A stretch of DNA of 64,000 nt from Streptomyces griseoruber. Its GTDB lineage: Bacteria > Actinomycetota > Actinomycetes > Streptomycetales > Streptomycetaceae. Made by a program: the position numbers and the translations under genes. The notes under the pieces are model-generated. The model saw only the letters and a list, made by a program, of their open reading frames with translations. It ran no database searches and was not told the origin of the DNA. The stretch lies in contig NZ_KQ948765.1 in NCBI RefSeq assembly GCF_001514205.1, forward strand, positions 311,862 through 375,861, given 5' to 3'. This document shows, in pieces, positions 40,978-49,201 of the stretch. Positions within the stretch are counted from its first letter, which is position 1. Each line of letters opens with the position of its first letter.

Positions 40978-41801
40978 GCCTTACGGCCCCCGTTCTCGAA
41001 CACCCGCTCGAAGGCGGCCCGCACCACAGCCCCCGGCGTACGGTCCAGCACCCCGAACACCACCTGCTCGAACGTCCGCTCGAAGGGCCCGCCGGGGCCG
41101 AGCAGCGCCCGGAACGCCCCCGCCACCTGCGCGGGGTCGTTGCGGAACACCCCACAGCCCCACGCCCCCAGCACCAGCCGCCGGTAGCCGTGCGCGGCGG
41201 CCGTCTGCAGGACCCGCTCGGCACGGACCGCGAGGGCGCCCGGCAGCTCCGGCGCCCGCCCGGGCACCGTCCGCAGCACGACGCCCGCGTTCGGCGCGGC
41301 GGAGGTCAGGAACCCGGCGGTGAACGGCTCGTCCAGCAGCCCGCCCCGGTCGTCGCGGAAGACGGGCACGGCCGGCGAGTGGATGACCCGATCCGTGTAG
41401 AACGGATCACGGTGGGCGCGGTGGTGCTCGTAGAACGCACGGGCCTCGAGCAGGCAGGTGTACAGCGCGGAGGCACGGCACAGGGCCTCCTCCTGCGCCT
41501 GGGCGCCGTTCAGATAGCCGCCGCCGGGGTTGCGGGCGGAGGCGAAGTTGAGGACGGCGACCGGTGCGCCGGCGAGGCGGCGGGCGGCCTCGGTGCTGCT
41601 CTCGCCGGTGACCTCGACGGAGGTGACCACGGAGGGTGCCCGCGGGACCGGAACCGGCTCCGGTCCCACCATGCGGGTCCCGGCCCGGGCGGTCTCGATC
41701 AGCGCCGCCAGCTCCACCTCGCGTCCGCCGGGCGAGCGATAGCACCCGGCCGCGACGATCTCCTCGGTCTCACGGGCGATGCCGCGCAGGCGCGCGCTCA
41801 T
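40962..41801 (-). CDS. PARG-like/TIGR02452 family ADP-ribose glycohydrolase domain protein
   Basis: A 279-residue macrodomain-related protein of the TIGR02452 (DUF2263) family. It has the poly(ADP-ribose) glycohydrolase signature: GGG (93-95), seven residues, then Q-E-E (103-105), with the catalytic Glu pair intact (NPGGGYLNGAQAQEE). The C-terminal GAWGCGVFRND motif is a second ligand loop. It probably hydrolyses ADP-ribose from nucleic acid or protein. Start is ATG 41801. Confidence 0.8.
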   Translation of the reverse strand: MSARLRGIARETEEIVAAGCYRSPGGREVELAALIETARAGTRMVGPEPVPVPRAPSVVTSVEVTGESSTEAARRLAGAPVAVLNFASARNPGGGYLNGAQAQEEALCRASALYTCLLEARAFYEHHRAHRDPFYTDRVIHSPAVPVFRDDRGGLLDEPFTAGFLTSAAPNAGVVLRTVPGRAPELPGALAVRAERVLQTAAAHGYRRLVLGAWGCGVFRNDPAQVAGAFRALLGPGGPFERTFEQVVFGVLDRTPGAVVRAAFERVFENGGRKAQVQP

Positions 41802-42100
41802 GGCGCCACCCCCGTGGACGCCATGACCGTGCGTGATTCCCCCGTCGCCGTGCTCATGTAGGCATCGTGGGCGACGGCGGACCGGCCGTGCAACGAAATT
41901 TTCCGGCACCGGGAACACCCGGGGAATTTCCAGGTAACACCCCGCATCCGGCACGGAATCGAAGGCTCCCTGAGTTTTATGCACCGTTTTGCACCCTTGT
42001 GCGTTTCGAATCGAGGGTCTTGGCTGGGACAGATGTGATGCCGGTCCGGCGGCCCCGACACCGGTCCGGTGGCATGGTGGAACCTCAGGAGGATCCCGAC
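41802..42100. other. 299-bp intergenic region upstream of egtA
   Basis: The spacer between the divergent PARG-like and egtA genes. It contains two copies of CCGGTCCGG at 42041 and 42061, and a somewhat AT-richer core near 41960-42010 that probably holds promoters for both. No riboswitch, RNA gene or small frame with coding bias is seen. Confidence 0.4.
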
Positions 42101-43423
42101 ATGTCCGATTCGGTCAGCGACTGTACCGACAGCCCAGACAGCCCCACCGACTGTACGGAGCACCGCGACAGCCTCTCCGAAGCCGAGGTGGAGGCCCTGG
42201 TCAGGGGCATCTGCTTCAAGACCGGCCCGCCCAGGACGGTCGGCGTCGAACTCGAATGGCTCATCCACGAGCTGCGCGCCCCGCGGCTCCCCGTGACACC
42301 CGAACGACTCGCGGCGGCCTACGCCGCACTGGAGAACGTGCCCCTGCGGTCGGCGCTCACCGTCGAGCCCGGCGGCCAGCTGGAGCTCAGCTCCCCGCCC
42401 GCCGCCTCCCTGACCGAGTGCGTGGGCATCCTCTCCGCCGACCTGGACGCCGTCCGCGCGGTCCTGCGCGAGCACGAGCTCGTCCTCGCCGGCCTCGGCA
42501 CCGATCCCTGGCACACGCCCCGCCGGTTCCTCCACGAGCCTCGCTACGACGCCATGGAGGCCTGTCTCGACCGCACCGGCCCGGCCGGCCGCGCCATGAT
42601 GTGCACCTCGGCCTCCGTGCAGGTCTGCCTGGACGCCGGCTACGAGGGGTCCGGCCCGCTGGGACACGGACGCCGCTGGTGGCTCGCGCACACCCTGGGC
42701 GCGGTCCTGGTGGCGGCCTTCGCCAACTCCCCGCTGCTGCGCGGTGACCCGACCGGCTGGCGCTCCACCCGGCAGCTGCTGTGGATGGAGATCGGCGCGG
42801 GCCGCGCGGGCGCCCCCGCCCTGGACGGCGAACCCCGGGACGCCTGGGCCCGCCATGTGCTGGACGCGCCGGTGATGTGCGTACGGCGCGACAGCGGGCC
42901 GTGGGACGTGCCCGAGCGGATGACGTTCCGTGAGTGGACCCGGACCGGGCGGCCGACCCGGGCCGACCTCGACTACCACCTGACCACGCTGTTCCCGCCG
43001 GTCAGACCGCGTGGCCACCTGGAGCTGCGCATGATCGACGCACAGCCCGGCGACGACGGCTGGATCGTGCCGGTCGCCGTGACGACGGCCCTGTTCGACG
43101 ACCCGGAGGCCGCCGAGGCCGCCCGCCGGGCCGTGGAGCCCCTGGCCCCGCGGGGTCTGCCGCAGCCCGCCCCGCACAATCCGCTGTGGATCGAGGCGGC
43201 CCGGTACGGCCTGGCCGACCCCGGACTGCACACGGCCGCCGTCGCCTGCTTCGCCGCGGCCCTGCGCGCCCTGCCCCGGCTCGGCGCCCCCGCCGCGATC
43301 GTGGACGCCGTCGCGGAGTACCGGGACCGCTATGTGCTCAAGGGCCGCACCCCCGCCGACGACCAGCTCGACAGCCTGCGCGGCACGGACACCCGCGCGT
43401 ACGGGAAGGACCCGCGCCCATGA
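42101..43423 (+). CDS. egtA: ergothioneine biosynthesis glutamate-cysteine ligase EgtA
   Basis: A 440-residue glutamate-cysteine ligase-type enzyme that makes gamma-glutamylcysteine, the sulfur donor used by EgtB. VGVELEWLIHE (residues about 49-59) is the family glutamate-binding signature. Identity is fixed by the following egtB, egtC and egtD genes. ATG 42101 has AGGAGG six bases upstream; an ATG at 42074 is in frame. Its stop overlaps egtB by 4 nt. Confidence 0.93.
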   Translation: MSDSVSDCTDSPDSPTDCTEHRDSLSEAEVEALVRGICFKTGPPRTVGVELEWLIHELRAPRLPVTPERLAAAYAALENVPLRSALTVEPGGQLELSSPPAASLTECVGILSADLDAVRAVLREHELVLAGLGTDPWHTPRRFLHEPRYDAMEACLDRTGPAGRAMMCTSASVQVCLDAGYEGSGPLGHGRRWWLAHTLGAVLVAAFANSPLLRGDPTGWRSTRQLLWMEIGAGRAGAPALDGEPRDAWARHVLDAPVMCVRRDSGPWDVPERMTFREWTRTGRPTRADLDYHLTTLFPPVRPRGHLELRMIDAQPGDDGWIVPVAVTTALFDDPEAAEAARRAVEPLAPRGLPQPAPHNPLWIEAARYGLADPGLHTAAVACFAAALRALPRLGAPAAIVDAVAEYRDRYVLKGRTPADDQLDSLRGTDTRAYGKDPRP

Positions 43424-44739
43424 CCACCGAGCACCTCCCGGACGCCGACACGCTCCGCGAGCGCGCGCTGGCCACCCTGACCACCGCCCGGGACCGCACC
43501 ACCCTGCTGACCTCCTGCGTCGAGGACCCGGACCTCACCGCCCAGCACTCCCCGCTGATGTCCCCGCTGGTGTGGGACCTCGCGCACATCGGCAACCAGG
43601 AGGAGCTCTGGCTGCTCCGCACGGTGGGCGGGCTGGAGCCGATGCGCCCCGAGATCGACGGCCTGTACGACGCCTTCGAGCACCCGCGTTCCGCACGCCC
43701 CTCGCTGCCGCTGCTGCCGCCCGCGGAGGCCCGCGCCTACGCGGCGGAGGTGCGCGGGCGGGTGACGGACGTGCTGGAGTCGGCCGACTTCCACGGCACC
43801 CGGCTCACCGAGGCGGGGTTCGCCTTCGGGATGATCGCCCAGCACGAACAGCAGCACGACGAGACCATGCTGATCACCCATCAGCTGCGGCTGGGCCCGC
43901 AGGTCCTCACCGCTCCCGACCCGGAGCCGGCGCCGCTGTTCACCGGCCCGCCCGAAGTCCTCGTCCCCGGCGGCCCGTTCACCATGGGCACCTCCGCCGA
44001 GCCCTGGGCGCTGGACAACGAACGCCCCGCGCACCGGCGCGAGGTGGCGCCCTTCCACATCGACACCACCCCGGTCACCAACGCCGCCTACCAGGCGTTC
44101 ATCGACGACGGCGGCTATGACGACCGGCGCTGGTGGACGAAGGAGGGCTGGGCCCACATCCGCCGGCACGGCATCCACGCCCCGCTGTTCTGGCACCGCG
44201 ACGGCGGCCAGTGGCTGCGCCGCCGGTTCGGGACCACCGAGGTCGTCCCGCCGGACGAGCCGGTCCTGCACGTGTGCTGGTACGAGGCCGACGCCTACGC
44301 CCGCTGGGCCGGGCGCCGGCTGCCCACCGAGACGGAGTGGGAGAAGGCGGCCCGCTTCGACCCGGCGACCGGCGGCTCGACGCGCTACCCCTGGGGCGAC
44401 GCCGACCCCGCGCCCGAGCACGCCAACCTGGGCCAGCGCCATCTGCGCCCCGCCCCCGCCGGCAGCTACCCCGCGGGCGCGTCCCCGCTCGGCGTACGCC
44501 AGTTGATCGGCGATGTCTGGGAGTGGACGGCGAGCGACTTCCTCCCCTACCCCAGCTTCAGCGCCTTCCCCTACAAGGAGTACTCGGAGGTGTTCTTCGG
44601 GCCCGAGTACAAGGTGCTGCGCGGCGGTTCGTTCGCGGTGGACCCGGTGGCCTGCCGGGGCACGTTCCGCAACTGGGACTACCCGATCCGGCGGCAGATC
44701 TTCTCCGGCTTCCGCACCGCCCGCTCAGGGGCCGTCTGA
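43420..44739 (+). CDS. egtB: ergothioneine biosynthesis iron-dependent sulfoxide synthase EgtB
   Basis: A 439-residue non-haem iron enzyme that joins gamma-glutamylcysteine to hercynine (trimethylhistidine) with oxygen, forming the sulfoxide. The N-terminal DinB-like domain carries iron-ligand histidines His56 (HIGNQEE), His142 and His146 (HEQQHDE), and the C-terminal FGE/sulfatase-like domain (about 180-439) completes it. Start is ATG 43420, overlapping egtA; the stop overlaps egtC. Confidence 0.93.
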   Translation: MTTEHLPDADTLRERALATLTTARDRTTLLTSCVEDPDLTAQHSPLMSPLVWDLAHIGNQEELWLLRTVGGLEPMRPEIDGLYDAFEHPRSARPSLPLLPPAEARAYAAEVRGRVTDVLESADFHGTRLTEAGFAFGMIAQHEQQHDETMLITHQLRLGPQVLTAPDPEPAPLFTGPPEVLVPGGPFTMGTSAEPWALDNERPAHRREVAPFHIDTTPVTNAAYQAFIDDGGYDDRRWWTKEGWAHIRRHGIHAPLFWHRDGGQWLRRRFGTTEVVPPDEPVLHVCWYEADAYARWAGRRLPTETEWEKAARFDPATGGSTRYPWGDADPAPEHANLGQRHLRPAPAGSYPAGASPLGVRQLIGDVWEWTASDFLPYPSFSAFPYKEYSEVFFGPEYKVLRGGSFAVDPVACRGTFRNWDYPIRRQIFSGFRTARSGAV

Positions 44740-45518
44740 TGTGCCGCCATCTCGCCTGCCTGGGGCCCCCGGAGCCGCTCGGCCGGACCCTCGTGGACCC
44801 CCCGCACGGTCTGTACCGGCAGTCGTGGGCGCCCAGAAGGCAGCGGTTCGGGACGGTGAACGCCGACGGTTTCGGCGTGGGGTGGTACGCCGAGGGCGAT
44901 CCGGTCCCGGCCCGCTACCGACGCGCCGGGCCGATCTGGGCCGACCTGTCCTTCGCCGACCTGGCGCGCGTGGTGCGCTCCGGCGCGCTGCTGGCCGCCG
45001 TACGGGACGCGACGCTCGCCGGGGCCGACGCGGAGGCCGCCGCGGCGCCGTTCGCGGGCGGGCCCTGGCTGTTCAGCCACAACGGGGCGGTGACGGGCTG
45101 GCCCGACTCCCTCGCGGTCCTCGCGCACACCCTGCCCGCGGCCGATCTGCTGTCGATGGAGGCCCGGACCGACTCCGCGTTCGTCTGGGCGCTGGTCCTG
45201 GCCCGGCTGCGGGCCGGCGATCCCGGTGGGCAGGCCCTGGCCGACACCGTCCCGGAGATCGCCGCGGCGGCCCCCGGCTCCCGGCTCAACCTGCTGCTCA
45301 CCGACGGCGCGACCATCACCGCCACCGCCTGGGGCGACTCCCTCTGGTACCGCACCGACCCCGGCCGGCGCACGGTCGTGGCCTCCGAACCGTACGACGA
45401 CGACCCGCACTGGCTGGAGGTCCCCGACCGCACCCTCCTCACCGCGAACCGCACCGAGGTCCTCCTCACCCCGCTCAAGGACCCGGTATCCGCACCACCC
45501 AAGGAGCCCCGCACGTGA
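44739..45518 (+). CDS. egtC: ergothioneine biosynthesis amidohydrolase EgtC
   Basis: A 259-residue class-II glutamine amidotransferase-type Ntn hydrolase that removes the glutamate from the EgtB product. It begins MCRHLA, so Cys2 becomes the N-terminal nucleophile, and FGVGWYAEGDPVPARY is the conserved second block. It is coupled on both sides (1-base overlap with egtB stop, 4-nt with egtD). The short MCR start is strong evidence for the annotated ATG. Confidence 0.93.
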   Translation: MCRHLACLGPPEPLGRTLVDPPHGLYRQSWAPRRQRFGTVNADGFGVGWYAEGDPVPARYRRAGPIWADLSFADLARVVRSGALLAAVRDATLAGADAEAAAAPFAGGPWLFSHNGAVTGWPDSLAVLAHTLPAADLLSMEARTDSAFVWALVLARLRAGDPGGQALADTVPEIAAAAPGSRLNLLLTDGATITATAWGDSLWYRTDPGRRTVVASEPYDDDPHWLEVPDRTLLTANRTEVLLTPLKDPVSAPPKEPRT

Positions 45519-46477
45519 GTCCGTTCCAGATCTCCCGCACCCTCCCCGAGGACGCCACGGACGCGGCCCTGCGGGCCGACGTCCTGCGAGGCCTGACCAC
45601 CACCCCGAAGACGCTCCCGCCCAAGTGGTTCTACGACGCCCGCGGCAGCGAGCTGTTCGAGCGCATCACCGAACTGCCGGAGTACTACCCGACGCGCGCC
45701 GAGCGCGAGATCCTCGTGGACCGGGCCGGTGACATCGCCCGCGCGGCCGACGCCCGCACGCTCGTCGAACTCGGCTCGGGATCCTCGGAGAAGACCCGCC
45801 TTCTCCTCGACGCGCTGACCGGCCTGCACACCTACGTGCCCGTCGATGTCAGCGAGAGCGCGCTCGCCCAGGCCGGGCACGCCCTGATCGCCGAGCGGCC
45901 CGGGCTGGACGTGCACGCCCTGATCGCCGACTTCACCAAGGAGGTCGCCCTGCCCGGCACGCCGGGCCCGCGTCTGCTGGCGTTCCTCGGCGGCACGATC
46001 GGCAATCTGCTGCCGTCCGAGCGCGCGGTGTTCCTGGGCTCACTGCGCGCCCTGCTGTCCCCGGGCGACACGCTGCTGCTCGGCACGGACCTCGTCAAGG
46101 ACGAGGAGACGCTGGTCCGGGCGTACGACGACGCGGCCGGGGTGACGGCCTTGTTCAACAAGAACGTCCTGGCCGTCGTCAACCGCGAGCTGGGCGCGGA
46201 CTTCGATCCCGGGGCCTTCGACCACGTCGCCCTGTGGGACGCGCGCAACGAGTGGATCGAGATGCGGCTGCGCTCGCGCGCCGAGCAGACCGTGAAGATC
46301 CCCGCGCTGGGCCTGGCCGTGGACTTCGCCCCCGGCGAGGAACTGCGCACCGAGGTGTCGGCGAAGTTCCGCGAGGACGGCGTACGGGCCGAACTGGCCG
46401 CCGCAGGGCTTGAGTTGACCCACTGGTGGACGGACGGCGCGGGACGGTTCGCGCTGTCCCTGAGCACCGTCCGCTGA
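45515..46477 (+). CDS. egtD: L-histidine N-alpha-methyltransferase EgtD
   Basis: A 320-residue SAM-dependent enzyme that trimethylates histidine to hercynine, the first committed step. The SAM loop is LVELGSGSSEKTRLLL (83-98), the histidine-binding residues appear as the YY pair at 57-58 (LPEYYPTR) and Asn164 in GGTIGNL. Start is GTG 45515 overlapping egtC. The cluster lacks egtE, whose C-S lyase is presumably elsewhere in the genome. Convergent with the next gene. Confidence 0.93.
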   Translation: MSPFQISRTLPEDATDAALRADVLRGLTTTPKTLPPKWFYDARGSELFERITELPEYYPTRAEREILVDRAGDIARAADARTLVELGSGSSEKTRLLLDALTGLHTYVPVDVSESALAQAGHALIAERPGLDVHALIADFTKEVALPGTPGPRLLAFLGGTIGNLLPSERAVFLGSLRALLSPGDTLLLGTDLVKDEETLVRAYDDAAGVTALFNKNVLAVVNRELGADFDPGAFDHVALWDARNEWIEMRLRSRAEQTVKIPALGLAVDFAPGEELRTEVSAKFREDGVRAELAAAGLELTHWWTDGAGRFALSLSTVR

Positions 46478-46487
46478 CCTCACGGCA

Positions 46488-47990
46488 TCACGCGGGCGGA
46501 GGCGTCTGCGCCGGGGCCGAGGGCGGGCTCGCGGTTCCGGCCGGACCGGTGGGCGCCGTCCCGGGGCCCGCCGGTGCCGCTGATTCCGCAGGGGCCGCAG
46601 GGGCCGCAGGCGGGGCGTCGTCAGGCGCCTCCGGGGCGCGGGCCGGTGCCGGGTCGGTGGTGCCGGCTCCGTCCAGGCAGTCGACGAAGCTGACGAAACC
46701 GGGCTTCGCGGTGCCGTCGGTGACGGCGAACTCCTCCTGCGGATGGCTGCGCAGCAGACACATGTCGTAGCGGGCGACGGTCGGCAGGGAGTCGCGCGCG
46801 CCGTCCGTGCGGTACTCGTGCCGGCCCACCAACTGGCAGGAGTCGTACCGGATCAGCGGCCCGCGCGGTCCCACGACATAGCGGTGCGGCCGCACTTCGG
46901 GCGCGAAGTCCTTGAAGGCCAGCCCGGTGTCGTCGCAGTCGCTGAAGTGGACCGTGCCGCTCTTCCACACGCAGTCGATGACCCGCGCGTCCGGGTTGCG
47001 CACCTCGAACCGGATGTCCTGGGCGTGGAAGCGCTGCACCGAGTCGTGGTGCTGGGCGACGGGGAACCGGAAGAACGTGCTCGTCGTGCCGTACTCCTGG
47101 CTCTGCGGCCGGGTGCCGGTGATGATGTACGAGCCGCCGCGGCAGGTGATGGAGCCCCCGTAGGGGAACTCCAGGAAGTTGCCCCAGTCGTACTCGACCT
47201 TCATGTCGGTGAACCAGTAGTTGAGGAACTGGTCCTGGTCGTTGGGCTGCTGCCGGCGGCCGGTGAGGCCCGAGTAGAGGAACGCCCTGCGGTAGGCGCC
47301 GCCGACCCGGCACGCCTCCCAGCGCATCTCGGAGTTGGTGTCGGTGCCGTCCAGGGCGATGCCGTACTCCCACTCCCCCATCCACTCGCACTCCGAGAAC
47401 CGGTAGTCCTGCGCCTGGCCGGTGGAAGTGGAACTGAAGAAGGAGGCGCCCGGGGTCGCCGAGCGGAACTGGATGCGCTCGAAGGACAGGTTGGACCAGA
47501 TGTCCTCGTTGCGGCACAGATAGGAGCCGGGGCCGACGGGCGGGCGGAAGACGAGGGTGGTCATGCGCTTGCCCGAGCCGGAGAAGCGCAGCCCGTTGGC
47601 CGGGCGCAGCGGTGCGGCCCCGTTCAGGAGGGCGTTCGGGCGGGTGATGAGGAACTCACCGGGCGGGATCTCGATCACCGTGCGGCCGATGCCCCGGGAG
47701 ACCCGGGCGGCGGCGAGCGCGTAGGCGTACTCGAACGCCGCGGTGTCGTCGGCACGTCCGTCGCCCACCGCGCCGAGGTCGCGGACGTTGATCACCCGGG
47801 AGAGCAGACCGGCGGAGGCCGGCGCCCGCACCGCACCGGCGGGGCCGACCGGGGCGCCGGGGCCGCTTCCCGGTCCCGACGCGGCGGACGCGCTGTGGCC
47901 GGTGAGGACCGTCGCGCCCAGCAGGGTCACCCCGCCACGCAGAAGCTGCCGACGGCTCACACGGGACATCCCGCCTCCCCGCTCTGCCAT
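46488..47990 (-). CDS. secreted right-handed beta-helix protein, pectate lyase 3-like
   Basis: A 500-residue exported protein. The Tat signal is SRRQLLRGGVTLLGATVLTG (residues 11-30, just within limits) followed by a HSASA cut site. Residues about 65-420 form a right-handed parallel beta-helix starting with the Pectate_lyase_3 motif INVRDLGAVGDGRADDTAAF. The C-terminal 60 residues are Pro/Ala/Gly-rich and disordered. Catalytic residues are not clear. Its position beside EPS genes suggests it trims or binds the exported polymer. ATG 47990 is used; an ATG at 47969 with GGAGG upstream is equally possible. Confidence 0.78.
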   Translation of the reverse strand: MAERGGGMSRVSRRQLLRGGVTLLGATVLTGHSASAASGPGSGPGAPVGPAGAVRAPASAGLLSRVINVRDLGAVGDGRADDTAAFEYAYALAAARVSRGIGRTVIEIPPGEFLITRPNALLNGAAPLRPANGLRFSGSGKRMTTLVFRPPVGPGSYLCRNEDIWSNLSFERIQFRSATPGASFFSSTSTGQAQDYRFSECEWMGEWEYGIALDGTDTNSEMRWEACRVGGAYRRAFLYSGLTGRRQQPNDQDQFLNYWFTDMKVEYDWGNFLEFPYGGSITCRGGSYIITGTRPQSQEYGTTSTFFRFPVAQHHDSVQRFHAQDIRFEVRNPDARVIDCVWKSGTVHFSDCDDTGLAFKDFAPEVRPHRYVVGPRGPLIRYDSCQLVGRHEYRTDGARDSLPTVARYDMCLLRSHPQEEFAVTDGTAKPGFVSFVDCLDGAGTTDPAPARAPEAPDDAPPAAPAAPAESAAPAGPGTAPTGPAGTASPPSAPAQTPPPA

Positions 47991-48061
47991 AATTGCCTTC
48001 TTTCCAGAGATTTGTAAGTCATTCGGTCAATTTGCATGAATAGATATAAATAAGGAGGGAA
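47991..48061. promoter_or_regulatory. AT-rich divergent promoter region
   Basis: Seventy bases of about 65 percent A+T between divergent genes in a 72 percent G+C genome, with TAGATATAAATAAG near the right end. It should hold promoters for both the beta-helix gene and the phosphatidyltransferase gene, whose AGGAGGGAA ribosome site is at the right edge. Confidence 0.55.
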
Positions 48062-48763
48062 ATGGCCGAGTTCGTCGAGGTTCTCAGGCATCTGTCGGCG
48101 GCACAGAAGCCCGCGAAGGGGGTCTCGCTCTACACCCGGTTCGTCAACCGCCCGGCCGGGCGGGTCCTGGCCGCGCTGGCCTATCAGGCGGGGGCGACGC
48201 CCAATCAGCTGACCGTCCTCGGCGCCCTGTTCACCTTCCCGGCGCTGGCCGCGGTGGCCCTGCTGCCGCCCACGCCGTCGATGGCGGCCTGCGTGGGCGC
48301 GGCCCTGGCCGTGGGGTTCTTCCTGGACTCGGCGGACGGTCAGCTGGCGCGGGGCCAGCGGTCGGGGAGTCCGTCGGGCGAGTGGCTCGACCATGTCCTG
48401 GACTGCGTCAAGATCCTCGCCCTGCACCTCGTGGTACTGGTGTCGTTCTACCGGTTCTTCGCCCTGCCCAGCCCGCTCTGGCTGCTGGCGCCGATGGTCT
48501 TCCAGCTCGCGGCCGTGGTGATCTTCTTCGCCGGGATCCTGACGGAGAAGCTGAAGCGGCGGACACCGGGCGAGGTTCCGCCCGGTGCGCCCCCGGCCTT
48601 CAGGGCCGTCCTGCTGCTGCCCGTCGACTACGGCCTGACCTGCCTCGCCTTCCTAGTCCTGGGCAGTCAGGACGTCTTCCTTGCGGTGTACTGCGCGCTG
48701 CTGCTGGCACACGTCCTGTTCATGGCCGCCTTCCTGGTGAAGTGGTTCCGGGAGCTGCGCTGA
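48062..48763 (+). CDS. CDP-alcohol phosphatidyltransferase family protein
   Basis: A 233-residue integral membrane enzyme with about six helices. The family signature is complete: D89-x2-D92-G-x2-A96-R97-x8-G106-x3-D110-x3-D114. Such enzymes move a phospho-alcohol from a CDP-activated donor onto an acceptor alcohol, giving phospholipids or other phosphoryl-linked products. The cytidylyltransferase encoded on the other strand could make the CDP donor. Start is ATG 48062 with AGGAGG upstream; its last 111 bases overlap that gene. Confidence 0.85.
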   Translation: MAEFVEVLRHLSAAQKPAKGVSLYTRFVNRPAGRVLAALAYQAGATPNQLTVLGALFTFPALAAVALLPPTPSMAACVGAALAVGFFLDSADGQLARGQRSGSPSGEWLDHVLDCVKILALHLVVLVSFYRFFALPSPLWLLAPMVFQLAAVVIFFAGILTEKLKRRTPGEVPPGAPPAFRAVLLLPVDYGLTCLAFLVLGSQDVFLAVYCALLLAHVLFMAAFLVKWFRELR

Positions 48764-49201
48764 GGGGATCGACGGCGGCTCGTGGGCGGCCAGCATCCTG
48801 AGGGCACTGCGCAGCAGGGTGCTGGAGGTGTGCATGGTGTACGGGAAGTAGACGACCTCCACGCCGACCTCCCCGAACCGCCGCTCGTACTCCAGCCACT
48901 TGGGGGTCCCGCGCCAGTCGTCGCCCTTGAAGATGACGTGGAAGCCGACCCGCTTCCAGGTGATGAGCTTGTCGACCTCCGTCTCCACGATGGCGTCGTC
49001 GACGTACTTCACACTGCGGACGATGTCGAGCCGTTCGGCGAGCGGGACGACCGGGACCTTGCCCTTCAGCCGCGCCGTCATCTCGTCGGAGCTCACCCCC
49101 GCGACGAGACGGTCGCAGTGCCGCCGGGCCTCACGGAGGATGTTGAGGTGGCCGATGTGGAACAGGTCGTAGACGCCCGGGGCGAATCCGATGCGGGTCA
49201 T
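48653..49201 (-). CDS. TagD-like glycerol-3-phosphate/adenylyl-cytidylyltransferase
   Basis: A 182-residue nucleotidyltransferase of the glycerol-3-phosphate cytidylyltransferase type. HxGH (HIGH, 15-18), KGDDW (92-96) and TSSTLLR (125-131) are the family motifs, so a CDP-alcohol product is likely, though CDP-glycerol is not proven. The last 40 residues are a low-complexity tail. It is the last gene of the coupled EPS operon (ATGA overlap with the beta-propeller gene) and converges on the phosphatidyltransferase gene. Confidence 0.82.
   Translation of the reverse strand: MTRIGFAPGVYDLFHIGHLNILREARRHCDRLVAGVSSDEMTARLKGKVPVVPLAERLDIVRSVKYVDDAIVETEVDKLITWKRVGFHVIFKGDDWRGTPKWLEYERRFGEVGVEVVYFPYTMHTSSTLLRSALRMLAAHEPPSIPSAQLPEPLHQEGGHEQDVCQQQRAVHRKEDVLTAQD

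Noticed and set aside
41867..42100. Extended N terminus for EgtA.
   Set aside because: The extra 78 residues have poor codon bias and no homology features, and AGGAGG lies just before ATG 42101.
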